The notes beneath the pieces were generated by a model. That model saw only the letters and a program-made list of their open reading frames with translations, was not told the DNA's origin and made no database searches. From the NCBI GenBank assembly GCA_964565705.1, contig CAZMGD010000066.1, positions 1 to 22,275 on the forward strand: DNA of 22,275 nucleotides, given 5' to 3'. Shown one piece after another: positions 1-6,892 of the stretch; position 1 is the stretch's first letter, and each line of letters begins with the position of its first letter. This DNA comes from CAZMGD01 sp964565705. GTDB lineage: Bacteria; Actinomycetota; Acidimicrobiia; Acidimicrobiales; Ilumatobacteraceae. The position numbers and the translations under genes were made by a program.

Positions 1-346
1 TGCACGGCAGCGTGTTGAGCCCCATCTCGCCGTAGCCGTAGTAGGCGAGTGGCCGGATGTAGCACGACTGCAGACCCGTCGAGGCGACCGTGGCCTTGGT
101 GGCGTCGATGAGCTCGTCGACCGTGTACGGGATCGACATCCCGAGGATCTTGGCGCTGTTGAACAGGCGCACGATGTGGTCGGTCAGGCGGAACACCGCC
201 GGGCCGTCGGAGGTCTCGTACGCACGGATGCCCTCGAACACGCCGGACCCGTAGTGCAGCGTGTGGGTCAGCACGTGGATCCGTGCGTTCTCCCAGTCGA
301 CGAGCTCACCGTTCATCCAGATCTTCGGTGTCGGCTGGATCGGCAT
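1..346 (-). CDS. ilvE: Branched-chain amino acid aminotransferase, N-terminal part (cut by window edge)
   Basis: A PLP-dependent class IV aminotransferase that makes leucine, isoleucine and valine from their 2-oxo acids in the cytoplasm. Only the first 115 residues are present. The start reads MPIQPTPKIWMNGELVDWEN, followed by HVLTHTLHYGSGVFEGIRAYE, a classic IlvE N-terminal signature, and later YIRPLAYYGYGEMGLN. The PLP lysine lies beyond the left edge. The ATG at 344-346 is preceded by AGGGGA, a good Shine-Dalgarno sequence. It lies 38 bp downstream of leuB on the same strand, so the two probably form a leuB-ilvE operon. D-amino acid aminotransferase and aminodeoxychorismate lyase share the fold, but the HYGSGVFEGIRAYE block favours IlvE. 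Confidence 0.93.
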   Translation of the reverse strand, partial: MPIQPTPKIWMNGELVDWENARIHVLTHTLHYGSGVFEGIRAYETSDGPAVFRLTDHIVRLFNSAKILGMSIPYTVDELIDATKATVASTGLQSCYIRPLAYYGYGEMGLNTLPC

Positions 347-385
347 GGCTCAGGTCCCCTTCCTCGTACGTTCGATCACGCTAGA

Positions 386-1378
386 TCAGCCGGCGACGCG
401 AGCGGCGAGGACATCACCGATCTGCGTGGTGCTGCCACTGACAGGTTCCGCCGCGGCGGCGCGGACCCGGGCGGCGGCGTCGACCTCGCCGAGGTGGTCC
501 AGCATGTGGGCGGCCGACAGCACCGCCGCGGTCGGGTTGGCCCGGTTCTGGCCGGCGATGTCGGGCGCCGAGCCGTGCACGGGCTCGAACATGCTCGGCC
601 CGGTGCGGGCGGGGTTGAGGTTGGCGGAGCTGGCGAGGCCGATCCCTCCCGACACCGCGCCGCCGAGGTCCGTCAGGATGTCGCCGAACAGGTTGTCGGT
701 CACCACGACGTCGTAGCGGTGCGGGTCCTGCACGAAGTAGATGCACGCTGCGTCGACGTGGTTGTAGGCGGTCGACACGGACGGGAACTCGGCCGCCACC
801 TCGTTGAACGTGCGCTCCCACAGGTCGCCGGCGAAGGTGAGCACGTTCGTCTTGTGCACGAGCGTGAGGTGCTGGCGCGGCCGGGACGCGGCGAGCCCGA
901 ACGCGTAGCGCACGCAGCGCTCGACGCCGTGGCGGGTGTTCACCGAACCCTGGGTCGCGACCTCGAACGGCGTGCCCTTGCGCAACGTCCCGCCCTCGCC
1001 GACGTACGGACCCTCGGTGTTCTCGCGGATGACGACGAACTCGTGGGGCTCGGCGTGACCCGGGGCCGTGCCGGCGAAGGGACGCTGGTTGATGTAGAGG
1101 TCGAGCTCGAAGCGCATCTTCAGCAACAGCCCGCGCTCGATCACTCCTGGGGGAACGTCGGGCGTACCGACCGCACCGAGCAGGATGGCGTCGTACCCAC
1201 GCAGCTCGTCGAGGGTGGCGTCCGACAGGACCTCGCCGTCGCGCAGGTAGCGGCCGCCGCCCAGGTCGAACTCGGTCGTGTCGAGCTCCACCCCCGCGGC
1301 GGCGACCACCTTCAGGGCCTCGGCCGTCACCTCCGGACCGATCCCGTCGCCACCGATCACTGCAATCCGATGCGTCAT
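386..1378 (-). CDS. leuB: 3-isopropylmalate dehydrogenase
   Basis: Oxidises and decarboxylates 3-isopropylmalate to 2-oxoisocaproate with NAD+, the third dedicated step of leucine synthesis. It is 330 aa, in the size range of the actinobacterial form. Visible family blocks are GGDGIGPEVT near the N-terminus, ERGLLLKMRFELDLYINQRP (substrate-binding arginines), ENTEGPYVGEGG, HKTNVL, DNLFGDILTDLGG (metal-binding aspartates) and EPVHGSAPDIAGQNRANPTA. The ATG at 1376-1378 has no Shine-Dalgarno sequence, but TAGCCT lies 9 nt upstream, which suggests a leaderless or nearly leaderless transcript. Tartrate and isocitrate dehydrogenases are relatives, but ilvE downstream and leuCD elsewhere in the window support LeuB. 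Confidence 0.96.
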   Translation of the reverse strand: MTHRIAVIGGDGIGPEVTAEALKVVAAAGVELDTTEFDLGGGRYLRDGEVLSDATLDELRGYDAILLGAVGTPDVPPGVIERGLLLKMRFELDLYINQRPFAGTAPGHAEPHEFVVIRENTEGPYVGEGGTLRKGTPFEVATQGSVNTRHGVERCVRYAFGLAASRPRQHLTLVHKTNVLTFAGDLWERTFNEVAAEFPSVSTAYNHVDAACIYFVQDPHRYDVVVTDNLFGDILTDLGGAVSGGIGLASSANLNPARTGPSMFEPVHGSAPDIAGQNRANPTAAVLSAAHMLDHLGEVDAAARVRAAAAEPVSGSTTQIGDVLAARVAG

Positions 1379-1387
1379 AGGCGCCCG

Positions 1388-1414
1388 AGGCTACGAGGCA
1401 GCGGCGAGTAGCCT
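1388..1414. promoter_or_regulatory. Divergent leuB/greA promoter pair arranged as an inverted repeat
   Basis: AGGCTAC at 1388-1394 and GTAGCCT at 1408-1414 form a 7-bp inverted repeat with a 13-nt centre. Each arm supplies a TAGCCT -10-like hexamer, one pointing at leuB (1393-1388) and one at greA (1409-1414). Each hexamer ends exactly 9 nt before its ATG. No Shine-Dalgarno sequence precedes either gene. Confidence 0.6.
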
Positions 1415-1423
1415 GGCATCCCG

Positions 1424-1900
1424 ATGTCGGCACAGCACCTCTCCCGCGCGGCCTACGACCGCCTCGCCACCGAGCTCGAAGACCTCTCGACGCGCGGCCG
1501 GATCGAGGTCGCCAACAAGATCGAGGCCGCCCGCCTGCTCGGCGATCTGTCCGAGAACGGCGACTACCACGCGGCCAAGGACGAGCAGGGCCACATGGAG
1601 GGCCGCATCCGCCAGCTGGAGTACCTGCTGGAGTCGGCGGTCATCGTCGAGGCCGCGTCCGACGGCGCCGTCGGCCTCGGCAGCGTGGTCACCGTCCTGT
1701 TCGACGGCGATCCCGAGGACGAGGCGCAGCGCTACCTGATCGGGCACATCGAGGAGCAGAACCCCGACTACGAGGTGATGAGCGACAAGTCGCCGCTCGG
1801 CGCCGCGCTGCTGGGTCACAGCGCGGGCGAGGTCGTCACCTACGCCGCGCCGTCGGGCGCCCAGCTACAGGTCACAGTGGTCGAGGTGGAGCTGCCCTGA
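1424..1900 (+). CDS. greA: Transcription elongation factor GreA
   Basis: Binds the RNA polymerase secondary channel and stimulates cleavage of backtracked RNA. It is 158 aa, the normal GreA length. The N-terminal two thirds is the coiled coil, with the tip signature GDLSENGDYHAAKDEQ; its acidic residues (D and E of the DLSENGDY stretch) position catalytic magnesium in the family. The C-terminal FKBP-like globular domain ends with SPLGAALLGHSAGEVVTYAAPSG, typical of GreA. Start ATG 1424 is 9 nt after a TAGCCT hexamer and lacks a Shine-Dalgarno sequence. It is divergent from leuB. GreB is unlikely because actinobacteria generally carry GreA only. Confidence 0.95.
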   Translation: MSAQHLSRAAYDRLATELEDLSTRGRIEVANKIEAARLLGDLSENGDYHAAKDEQGHMEGRIRQLEYLLESAVIVEAASDGAVGLGSVVTVLFDGDPEDEAQRYLIGHIEEQNPDYEVMSDKSPLGAALLGHSAGEVVTYAAPSGAQLQVTVVEVELP

Positions 1901-1944
1901 ACGCTCCGCCACGAGCGCCGCTGCTGCCCCCCGGACGCGAGCTG

Positions 1945-2796
1945 TTGTTGCCCGGCCGGGGCACGACGTTCGTGCGCGACACCTCTGCGCCCTACGAGGG
2001 CGCACCGACGGTGCTGCTGCTGCACGGCTGGACGGCCACCGCCGACCTCAACTTCTTCCCGCTGTACGAGCCGTTGAGCCACCGGTACCGCGTCGTGTCG
2101 ATCGATCACCGCGGCCACGGCCGAGGCATCCGCGCCCGGCGCGCGTTCCGGCTCGCGGACTGCGCCGACGACGCGGCGTGCGCGATGGCCGAGCTCGGCA
2201 TCGAGCGGTACCTCCCGTTCGGCTACTCGATGGGGGGGCCGATCGCCCAGCTCGTCTGGCAGCGCCACCGACGCCACGTGGACGGGCTCGTGCTCGGCGC
2301 GACCGCTGGCGCGTTCAGCGCCGGCTGGTCGCAGCGGATGACCTTCCTCGGTCTCACCGGGCTCGCCGGCCTCGCCCGGCTGACGCCACAGCAGGCGCGC
2401 ATCGCGCTCACGGAACGGCTGTACCTCAGCAAGAAGGTGTCCCAGTGGGATCCCTGGGCCGTTCAGGAGGCGTCGCAGCACGACTGGCGGATGGTGCTGG
2501 AGGCCGGCCATGCGCTCGGCAGCTACGACGCGACGGGCTGGCTCGGCGAGGTGGACGTGCCGACCGCGGTGATCCTCACGTTGCGCGACCAGGTCGTCCC
2601 GATGGAACGCCAGCTGCGCCTGGTCGACCTGATCGACACGTCCACGGCCTTCCGGGTCGACGGGCCCCACGACGCGGTGGTGTCGCAGGCGGCGCAGTTC
2701 GTCCCCGTGCTGACGCGCGCGCTGACCGACGTCGTGGACCGGATCCGCCCGCACGCGATCGAGATACCCGCCGCCACGCCGGCCACCCGCTGGTGA
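1945..2796 (+). CDS. Alpha/beta hydrolase fold protein
   Basis: A cytoplasmic serine hydrolase of unknown substrate. The canonical triad is visible, numbered from TTG 1945: oxyanion motif HGW at 27-29, nucleophile elbow GYSMGG with Ser95, probable acid Asp215 in TLRDQVVP and His242 in GPHDAVV. The region between strands 5 and 6 is a helical lid. The start is uncertain. The open frame continues upstream without a stop to about 1900, where residues such as PLLPPGRELLLPGRG would fit the family N-terminus, but I see no ATG or GTG in frame, so TTG 1945 or 1948 is used here. The 3' end overlaps the kinase gene by 4 bp (GTGA), so the two are translationally coupled. It may be an esterase, lipase or haloperoxidase-like enzyme; I cannot choose. 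Confidence 0.85.
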   Translation: MLPGRGTTFVRDTSAPYEGAPTVLLLHGWTATADLNFFPLYEPLSHRYRVVSIDHRGHGRGIRARRAFRLADCADDAACAMAELGIERYLPFGYSMGGPIAQLVWQRHRRHVDGLVLGATAGAFSAGWSQRMTFLGLTGLAGLARLTPQQARIALTERLYLSKKVSQWDPWAVQEASQHDWRMVLEAGHALGSYDATGWLGEVDVPTAVILTLRDQVVPMERQLRLVDLIDTSTAFRVDGPHDAVVSQAAQFVPVLTRALTDVVDRIRPHAIEIPAATPATRW

Positions 2797-4259
2797 AGCG
2801 AGCAACCCGGCTGACGGCAGCCGCGGCGATCACCACCTCCACCGCCATTGCCGCAGGGGTCGTCTGGTGGCGGTCCCACCGCCAGGGACAGCTGCTGCGG
2901 ACCAGCTTCGGGGGGCGCAGCGCCCACCTCGCCGGGCTCGGCGTGCAGGTCGGCACCACATACGCGACCACCGCAGCCCGCAAGGTCTTCGCCTCGACCG
3001 ATCGCCGCATCGAGCTGGACCGCGAGCGCGAGCTGCGCACGGCCGAACAGGTGAAGGCACGGCTCGGCAACATGAAGGGCGCGCTGATGAAGCTCGGCCA
3101 GATGGCGAGCTACCTCGACGACGGCCTGCCCGCACCGCTGCGGGCCGCGCTGTCGGAGCTGCAGGCGGCCGCTCCCCCGATGTCGGCCGAGCTCGCCGCC
3201 GGCGTCGTCGAGCGCGAGCTCGGCCGCCCGCCGAGCGAGCTGTTCGTCGAGTGGGATCCCGATCCGATCGCGGCCGCGTCGATCGGCCAGGTGCATCGCG
3301 CGCTGTGGTGCGATCCGACGACGGGCGAGGAGCGGGCGCTCGCCGTCAAGGTGCAGTACCCCGGCGTCGACGAGGCGATCGACGCCGACCTGCGCAATGC
3401 CGATCTGCTGGGCGCGTTCTTGCGTCAGGGCTTCTCAGGGCTCGATCCGGACGAGATGGTGGCCGAGGTGAAGGCGCGGGTGGCCGACGAGCTGGATTAC
3501 GAGCTCGAAGCGCGCAACCAGGCGCTGTTCGCCGACTTCTACGCAGGTCACCCGTTCATCTCCGTGCCGCAGGTGGTGCCCGAGCTGAGCACCCGGCGGG
3601 TGCTGACCAGCGAGCTCGTCGACGGCAGATCCTGGGCCGACCTGCTGACCTGGCCGCAGGCGGAGAAGGATCTCGCCGCGGAGTGCATCTACCGCTTCGT
3701 GTTCCGCAGCCTCTACCAGTTCCACCGCTTCAACGGCGACCCCCACCCTGGCAACTACCTGTTCCACGGCGGCGGTCGGGTCACGTTCCTCGACTTCGGG
3801 CTCGTCAAGCACTTCACCGACCAGGAGATGGCGACGTTCGAGGCGATGGTGCAAGCCGGCGCCTACCAGCACGATGCCGCCGCCTTCCGGGAAGCGGTCG
3901 AGGAGGCCGGGCTGCTGCGCCGCGACGCACCGGTCAGCACCGCCGAGGTCGGCGAGTACTTCTCCCACTTCTACGCGCCGGTGCGCACCGACCAGACGAT
4001 GACGTGGACACCCGAGTTCGCGTCGAGCGTCGTGCGCCACACGTTCGATCGCTCCAGCCCGATCGCCCAGTACTCGACGGTTCCTCGGGCGTTCGTGTTC
4101 ATCCAGCGCATCAACCTCGGCCTGTACGCCCTCCTCGGACAGCTCGGGGCCACCGGCAACTACCGGCGGATCAGCAGCGAGATCTGGCCGTTCACCCGCA
4201 CCGGCGCGTCCACGCCGATGGGCGAGTCCGAGTCAGGCTGGCTCGCAGCGCACCTGTGA
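2793..4259 (+). CDS. ABC1/UbiB (AarF) family atypical protein kinase-like ATPase
   Basis: A 488-aa member of the ABC1/ADCK/UbiB family. Family motifs in order: KLGQM with Lys100 (the KxGQ motif unique to the family), AAASIGQVHRA, AVKVQYPG with the VAIK-type Lys186, GDPHPGNYLFH around Asp316 and the metal-binding FLDFG with Asp334. An N-terminal hydrophobic stretch at about residues 7-26 may anchor it to the membrane. Family members support ubiquinone or other isoprenoid lipid metabolism through ATPase activity. Actinobacteria use menaquinone, so the substrate here is unknown. The GTG start at 2793 overlaps the hydrolase stop by 4 bp. An in-frame open stretch upstream (from 2178) is only a GC-rich shadow of the hydrolase. 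Confidence 0.9.
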   Translation: MKRATRLTAAAAITTSTAIAAGVVWWRSHRQGQLLRTSFGGRSAHLAGLGVQVGTTYATTAARKVFASTDRRIELDRERELRTAEQVKARLGNMKGALMKLGQMASYLDDGLPAPLRAALSELQAAAPPMSAELAAGVVERELGRPPSELFVEWDPDPIAAASIGQVHRALWCDPTTGEERALAVKVQYPGVDEAIDADLRNADLLGAFLRQGFSGLDPDEMVAEVKARVADELDYELEARNQALFADFYAGHPFISVPQVVPELSTRRVLTSELVDGRSWADLLTWPQAEKDLAAECIYRFVFRSLYQFHRFNGDPHPGNYLFHGGGRVTFLDFGLVKHFTDQEMATFEAMVQAGAYQHDAAAFREAVEEAGLLRRDAPVSTAEVGEYFSHFYAPVRTDQTMTWTPEFASSVVRHTFDRSSPIAQYSTVPRAFVFIQRINLGLYALLGQLGATGNYRRISSEIWPFTRTGASTPMGESESGWLAAHL

Positions 4260-4316
4260 AGTTGCCGAGAGTCACCCTGGGTGACGCCCGGAGCTCGGTG
4301 GCCCGCCGGTAACTTC
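4258..4316. promoter_or_regulatory. Nested inverted repeats upstream of the FKBP gene
   Basis: Outer arms GAAGTTGCCG (4258-4267) and CGGTAACTTC (4307-4316) pair over 10 bp with one G-U. Inside lies a perfect 7-bp palindrome, GTCACCC-T-GGGTGAC (4271-4285). The outer right arm contains TAACTT (4310-4315), which ends 6 nt before the FKBP GTG. The structure could be an operator, or a hairpin ending the hydrolase-kinase transcript. Confidence 0.45.
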
Positions 4317-4321
4317 AGATC

Positions 4322-5302
4322 GTGCCGTTCCACCGTTCACTCTCCGCGCGCGCCCTGGCAGCCGTCGCCGCCGGCGTGATCATGCTCGCCGCCTGCGGCT
4401 CCGACGACTCGTCGAACGACACGACGCCGACGCTCCCGCTCGAACCAGCCACGCAGCCGGGCTCCGAGACGACCGTGCCGAGCACGTCGGCAGCCGAGAC
4501 GCCCGACGCCACCGCCGCGCCGGGCACGAACCTCGAGCCGAACCCCGACAAGCCGACCGTCTCCTCGCTGCCGGCGGTGCCGTTGACGACGCTCGGCATC
4601 ACGGACCTGATCGAGGGCACCGGCCCCGCCGCCGCCGAGGGTGACACCGTGATCGTCGACTACGTCGGCGTGCGCTCCGCCGACGGCACCGAGTTCGACA
4701 ACAGCTACGACCGCGGCGCCGCGTACCCGGTCGGCCCGCTCGGCACCGCGTCCGTCATCGAGGGCTGGAACAAGGGCCTCGTCGGCGTCAAGGCCGGCGG
4801 CAGACGCCAGCTCGACATCCCGGCGGCGATGGCCTACGGCGACTCGCCCCCCGGCGAACCGATCCAGGCCGGCGACGACTTGACCTTCATCGTCGACGTC
4901 CGCGCCGTCGTCCCTGCGGTCGACCCTGCCGCTGCGCCGCAGGTGACGGTCGAGCCCACGTCGGGCGCCACCGAGACCACGTTCACCGACCTCGTGGAGG
5001 GCTCGGGCGCGGTCGCCGAATCCGGCAAGACCGTCGTCGTCCAGTACATCGCCTTCAGCGGCGCCGACGGCGCCCAGCTCGACACCAGCTGGGTCGAGGG
5101 TGGTGAGCCGCTCACGTTCACGATCGGCGGCCAGGAGTACATCCCCGGCTTCGATCCCGGCGTCGAGGGCATGCAGGTCGGCGGCCGCCGCCAGGTCGTG
5201 ATCCCACCCGAGGACGCGTTCGGTCCCGACGGCAACGAGCAGCTCGGCCTCCCCGCCGGTGCCGACCTGATCATGGTCTTCGACCTCGTCGCCGTCTTTT
5301 GA
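4322..5302 (+). CDS. Lipoprotein with two FKBP-type peptidyl-prolyl isomerase domains
   Basis: A predicted exported lipoprotein of 326 aa that should catalyse proline cis-trans isomerisation in extracytoplasmic proteins. The signal peptide has an Arg-containing n-region, a hydrophobic core at about 11-23 and a lipobox LAAC with Cys25 as the lipidated residue. A Ser/Thr/Pro-rich linker runs to about residue 90. FKBP domain 1 (about 92-198) has GDTVIVDYVGV, EFDNSYDRG, VIEGWNKGLVGVKAGGRRQLDIP and a YGDSPPG loop. FKBP domain 2 (about 214-326) has TVVVQYIAFSG, YIPGFDPGVEGMQVGGRRQV and IPPEDAFG. In domain 2 the usual aromatic Trp of VIxGW is replaced (YIPGFDPG), so the two active sites may differ. 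GTG 4322 is 6 nt after a TAACTT hexamer, which suggests a leaderless mRNA. Confidence 0.92.
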   Translation: MPFHRSLSARALAAVAAGVIMLAACGSDDSSNDTTPTLPLEPATQPGSETTVPSTSAAETPDATAAPGTNLEPNPDKPTVSSLPAVPLTTLGITDLIEGTGPAAAEGDTVIVDYVGVRSADGTEFDNSYDRGAAYPVGPLGTASVIEGWNKGLVGVKAGGRRQLDIPAAMAYGDSPPGEPIQAGDDLTFIVDVRAVVPAVDPAAAPQVTVEPTSGATETTFTDLVEGSGAVAESGKTVVVQYIAFSGADGAQLDTSWVEGGEPLTFTIGGQEYIPGFDPGVEGMQVGGRRQVVIPPEDAFGPDGNEQLGLPAGADLIMVFDLVAVF

Positions 5303-5303
5303 T

Positions 5304-5361
5304 GGCTCGCCTCGCTCGCGTCTGCGCCTGAACCCGACGAGCCGGGCTCGCCTCGCTCGCG
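5304..5361. repeat. 17-bp direct repeat in convergent intergenic space
   Basis: GGCTCGCCTCGCTCGCG occurs at 5304-5320 and again at 5345-5361, between the convergent FKBP and mazF genes. The reverse complement resembles the GCGAGCGCAGCGAGC repeats at 16296-16419, so these may be copies of one short GC-rich repeat family. Confidence 0.7.
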
Positions 5362-5373
5362 CTGCGCGGGCAG

Positions 5374-5697
5374 TCAGTAGACGATGTCGAGCGCGAAGCG
5401 GAGTGCCTGGTCCAGGCGGGCACGACCGATCTCGTCCAGGTGACCGACAGGCGTGCCGTCCAGCGCACTCGACGGGACAGTGATCACGTTGTCGCAGTTG
5501 ATGACGCACATCTCGGGAAGCCCTTGCTGCGGGCCGACCTCGACCTCCGAGCGGATGCCACGGATCGTGCGGGCGATCGGCGCGCAGGTCACGGAGGTGA
5601 GAACGGCGATCGCAGCATCCCGGGTCAACACGCACACGGGTCGGCGACCGGCCGGCGGTCCAAGATCCGCCCAGTAGATGTCGTTGCGGGCTACCAC
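5374..5697 (-). CDS. MazF/PemK-type endoribonuclease toxin
   Basis: A 107-aa toxin expected to cleave RNA at short sequences when free of its antitoxin. It shows the family core: NDIYWADLGPPAGRRPVCVLTRD at the N-terminus, with the conserved arginine of the PGRRPVLV-like strand. Then comes VTCAPIARTIRGIRSEVEVG, corresponding to the conserved Thr-containing strand of MazF. Next is LPEMCVINCDNVITVPSSAL, a typical PemK/MazF strand-turn region, and an ending in LDQALRFALDIV. Start GTG 5697 overlaps the antitoxin stop by 7 bp, the usual coupling that keeps toxin below antitoxin. Length and motifs are complete, so it is probably intact. Confidence 0.92.
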   Translation of the reverse strand: MVARNDIYWADLGPPAGRRPVCVLTRDAAIAVLTSVTCAPIARTIRGIRSEVEVGPQQGLPEMCVINCDNVITVPSSALDGTPVGHLDEIGRARLDQALRFALDIVY

Positions 5698-5936
5698 GAC
5701 GGTGCGGTCTCGGCGGCAAGTCGCCTGGCCGATTGCAGCAGCGCGGGGTCGACGGGGTGGCGTCGATACGCGTCTTGCAGCTGACGGTCCGACGCCGCGA
5801 GGTCGTCGGCGTCCAGCACAGCTCGGGCGCCGCGCCGGATCAGCTCGGATCTGCTGGTGCCGAGCGCCGCAGCATGGGCGTCGAGCCGTTCGAGCAGCTC
5901 GTCGTCCAATTGCACCAGAACCTCGCGACGAGCCAT
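5691..5936 (-). CDS. Ribbon-helix-helix (CopG-type) antitoxin
   Basis: An 81-aa antitoxin for the overlapping MazF toxin. The N-terminal ribbon reads MARREVLVQLDDELLERLDA, followed by a helix-turn-helix pair AAALGTSRSELIRRGARAVL, typical of RHH dimers that bind palindromic operators. The C-terminal 35 residues (DRQLQDAYRRHPVDPALL...) are charged and are the likely toxin-wrapping tail. Three ATGs are possible, at 5954, 5942 and 5936. I chose 5936 because TACCAT (5948-5943) ends 6 nt before it, matching the leaderless pattern of this window, and because MARREVxVQL is the natural start of the RHH strand. The gene is 41 bp downstream of nadC on the same strand but appears to have its own promoter. 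Confidence 0.88.
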   Translation of the reverse strand: MARREVLVQLDDELLERLDAHAAALGTSRSELIRRGARAVLDADDLAASDRQLQDAYRRHPVDPALLQSARRLAAETAPSW

Positions 5937-5939
5937 GAG

Positions 5940-5957
5940 CATATGGTAACCCATATG
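5940..5957. promoter_or_regulatory. Antitoxin operator palindrome over the promoter
   Basis: CATATGG-TAAC-CCATATG is a perfect 7-bp inverted repeat with a 4-nt centre, AT-rich in a GC-rich genome. It covers the TACCAT -10-like hexamer of the antitoxin gene (5948-5943). This is the expected arrangement for autoregulation by an RHH antitoxin or antitoxin-toxin complex. Confidence 0.7.
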
Positions 5958-5977
5958 ACCGGCCCGGAGATCAGCGG

Positions 5978-6892
5978 TCAGGTGACGGACTGGAGATCGA
6001 GGCCGAGGTCGAGGACCTTGGCGCTGTGGGTCAGCTCGCCGACGGCGATGTAGTCGACGCCCGTCGCAGCCACCGCGGCAGCGTTGTCGAGGGTCAGGCC
6101 GCCGCTCGCCTCGAGCTGCACCGGGTGACCGCGGTCGGCGACGAGGCGCACCGCGTCCTCCATCTGGGCGGGAGTGAAGTTGTCGAGCAGGACGAGGTCG
6201 GCGCCGGCCTCGATCGCCTCGACCAACCCGTCCAGCGAGTCGACCTCGATCTCGACCGTGATCGAGGACTCCAGTGCGCGCACCTTGGCGAACGCGGCGG
6301 CGACCCCACCGGCGGCGAGCACGTGGTTGTCCTTGACCAGCGCGGCATCGCTGAGCGCCATGCGATGGTTCACGCCGCCGCCGCAGCGCACGGCGTACTT
6401 CTCCAGCGACCGCAGGCCCGGCGTGGTCTTGCGGGTGTCGCGCACCTTGGCCCGGGTGCCTTCGAGCGCGGCCACCCAGCGGGCGGTCAGCGTCGCCACA
6501 CCGGACAGGTGGCACAGCAGGTTGAGCGACGTGCGCTCGGCGACGAGCAACGACGACGTCAGCGCCTCCACCCGTGCGACTCGCTGCCCGGCGACCACGG
6601 CGTCCCCGTCGTTGGCGAGGAGCTCGACATCGCTGGCTTCGTCGCCGCACACCGCGTCGATCACGGCGGCGACGACGACCAGGCCGGCCAACGTGCCCGG
6701 CTGGCGGGCGCCGTAGGTGCCGACGCTGCGCTGGCCCGCCGGCACGGTCGCCGTGGTCGTCACGTCGATGCCGCCGGCGAGATCCTCGGTGACCGCCATC
6801 CGCACCAACGCGGCGATCGCGTCGGGATCGAGGCGCCCGGCGATCAGGCGGCGGCGCGTCGTCTCCGAGAGTGGATGGAACGTGAAGGCCAT
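5978..6892 (-). CDS. nadC: Nicotinate-nucleotide pyrophosphorylase (carboxylating)
   Basis: Quinolinate phosphoribosyltransferase: converts quinolinate and PRPP to nicotinate mononucleotide, CO2 and PPi, the last step of the module encoded here. It is 304 aa. Visible blocks are the N-terminal domain with EDLAGGIDVTT, ERTSLNLLCHLSGVAT, the PRPP/quinolinate site RDTRKTTPGLRSLEKYAV, then RCGGGVNHRM, LVKDNHV, EIEVDSLDG, LLDNFTP, LEASGGL and the C-terminal VDYIAVGELTHS. ATG 6892 overlaps the nadB stop by one base (TGATG) and is preceded by GAGGAG, so it is translated by coupling with nadB. Confidence 0.96.
   Translation of the reverse strand: MAFTFHPLSETTRRRLIAGRLDPDAIAALVRMAVTEDLAGGIDVTTTATVPAGQRSVGTYGARQPGTLAGLVVVAAVIDAVCGDEASDVELLANDGDAVVAGQRVARVEALTSSLLVAERTSLNLLCHLSGVATLTARWVAALEGTRAKVRDTRKTTPGLRSLEKYAVRCGGGVNHRMALSDAALVKDNHVLAAGGVAAAFAKVRALESSITVEIEVDSLDGLVEAIEAGADLVLLDNFTPAQMEDAVRLVADRGHPVQLEASGGLTLDNAAAVAATGVDYIAVGELTHSAKVLDLGLDLQSVT

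Noticed and set aside
176..1411. A 411-codon open frame on the plus strand opposite leuB
   Set aside because: It is antisense to a clear leuB gene and has an Arg/Val/His-rich composition typical of GC-rich shadow frames, with no recognisable domain.
2178..2792. Upstream in-frame extension of the ABC1 kinase (693 codons in total)
   Set aside because: It overlaps the alpha/beta hydrolase in another frame, and its translation is low-complexity Arg/Ala/Pro. The GTG at 2793 gives the normal family N-terminus and a GTGA coupling.
4337..5719. A 460-codon minus-strand frame opposite the FKBP gene
   Set aside because: It is a shadow of the FKBP and mazF genes. The composition is dominated by Arg, Gly and Asp with no family motif.
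5374..5957. Integration of a mobile element carrying the toxin-antitoxin pair
   Set aside because: I found no integrase, transposase, target duplication or flanking repeats. Transfer of the pair is possible but not supported by the sequence here.
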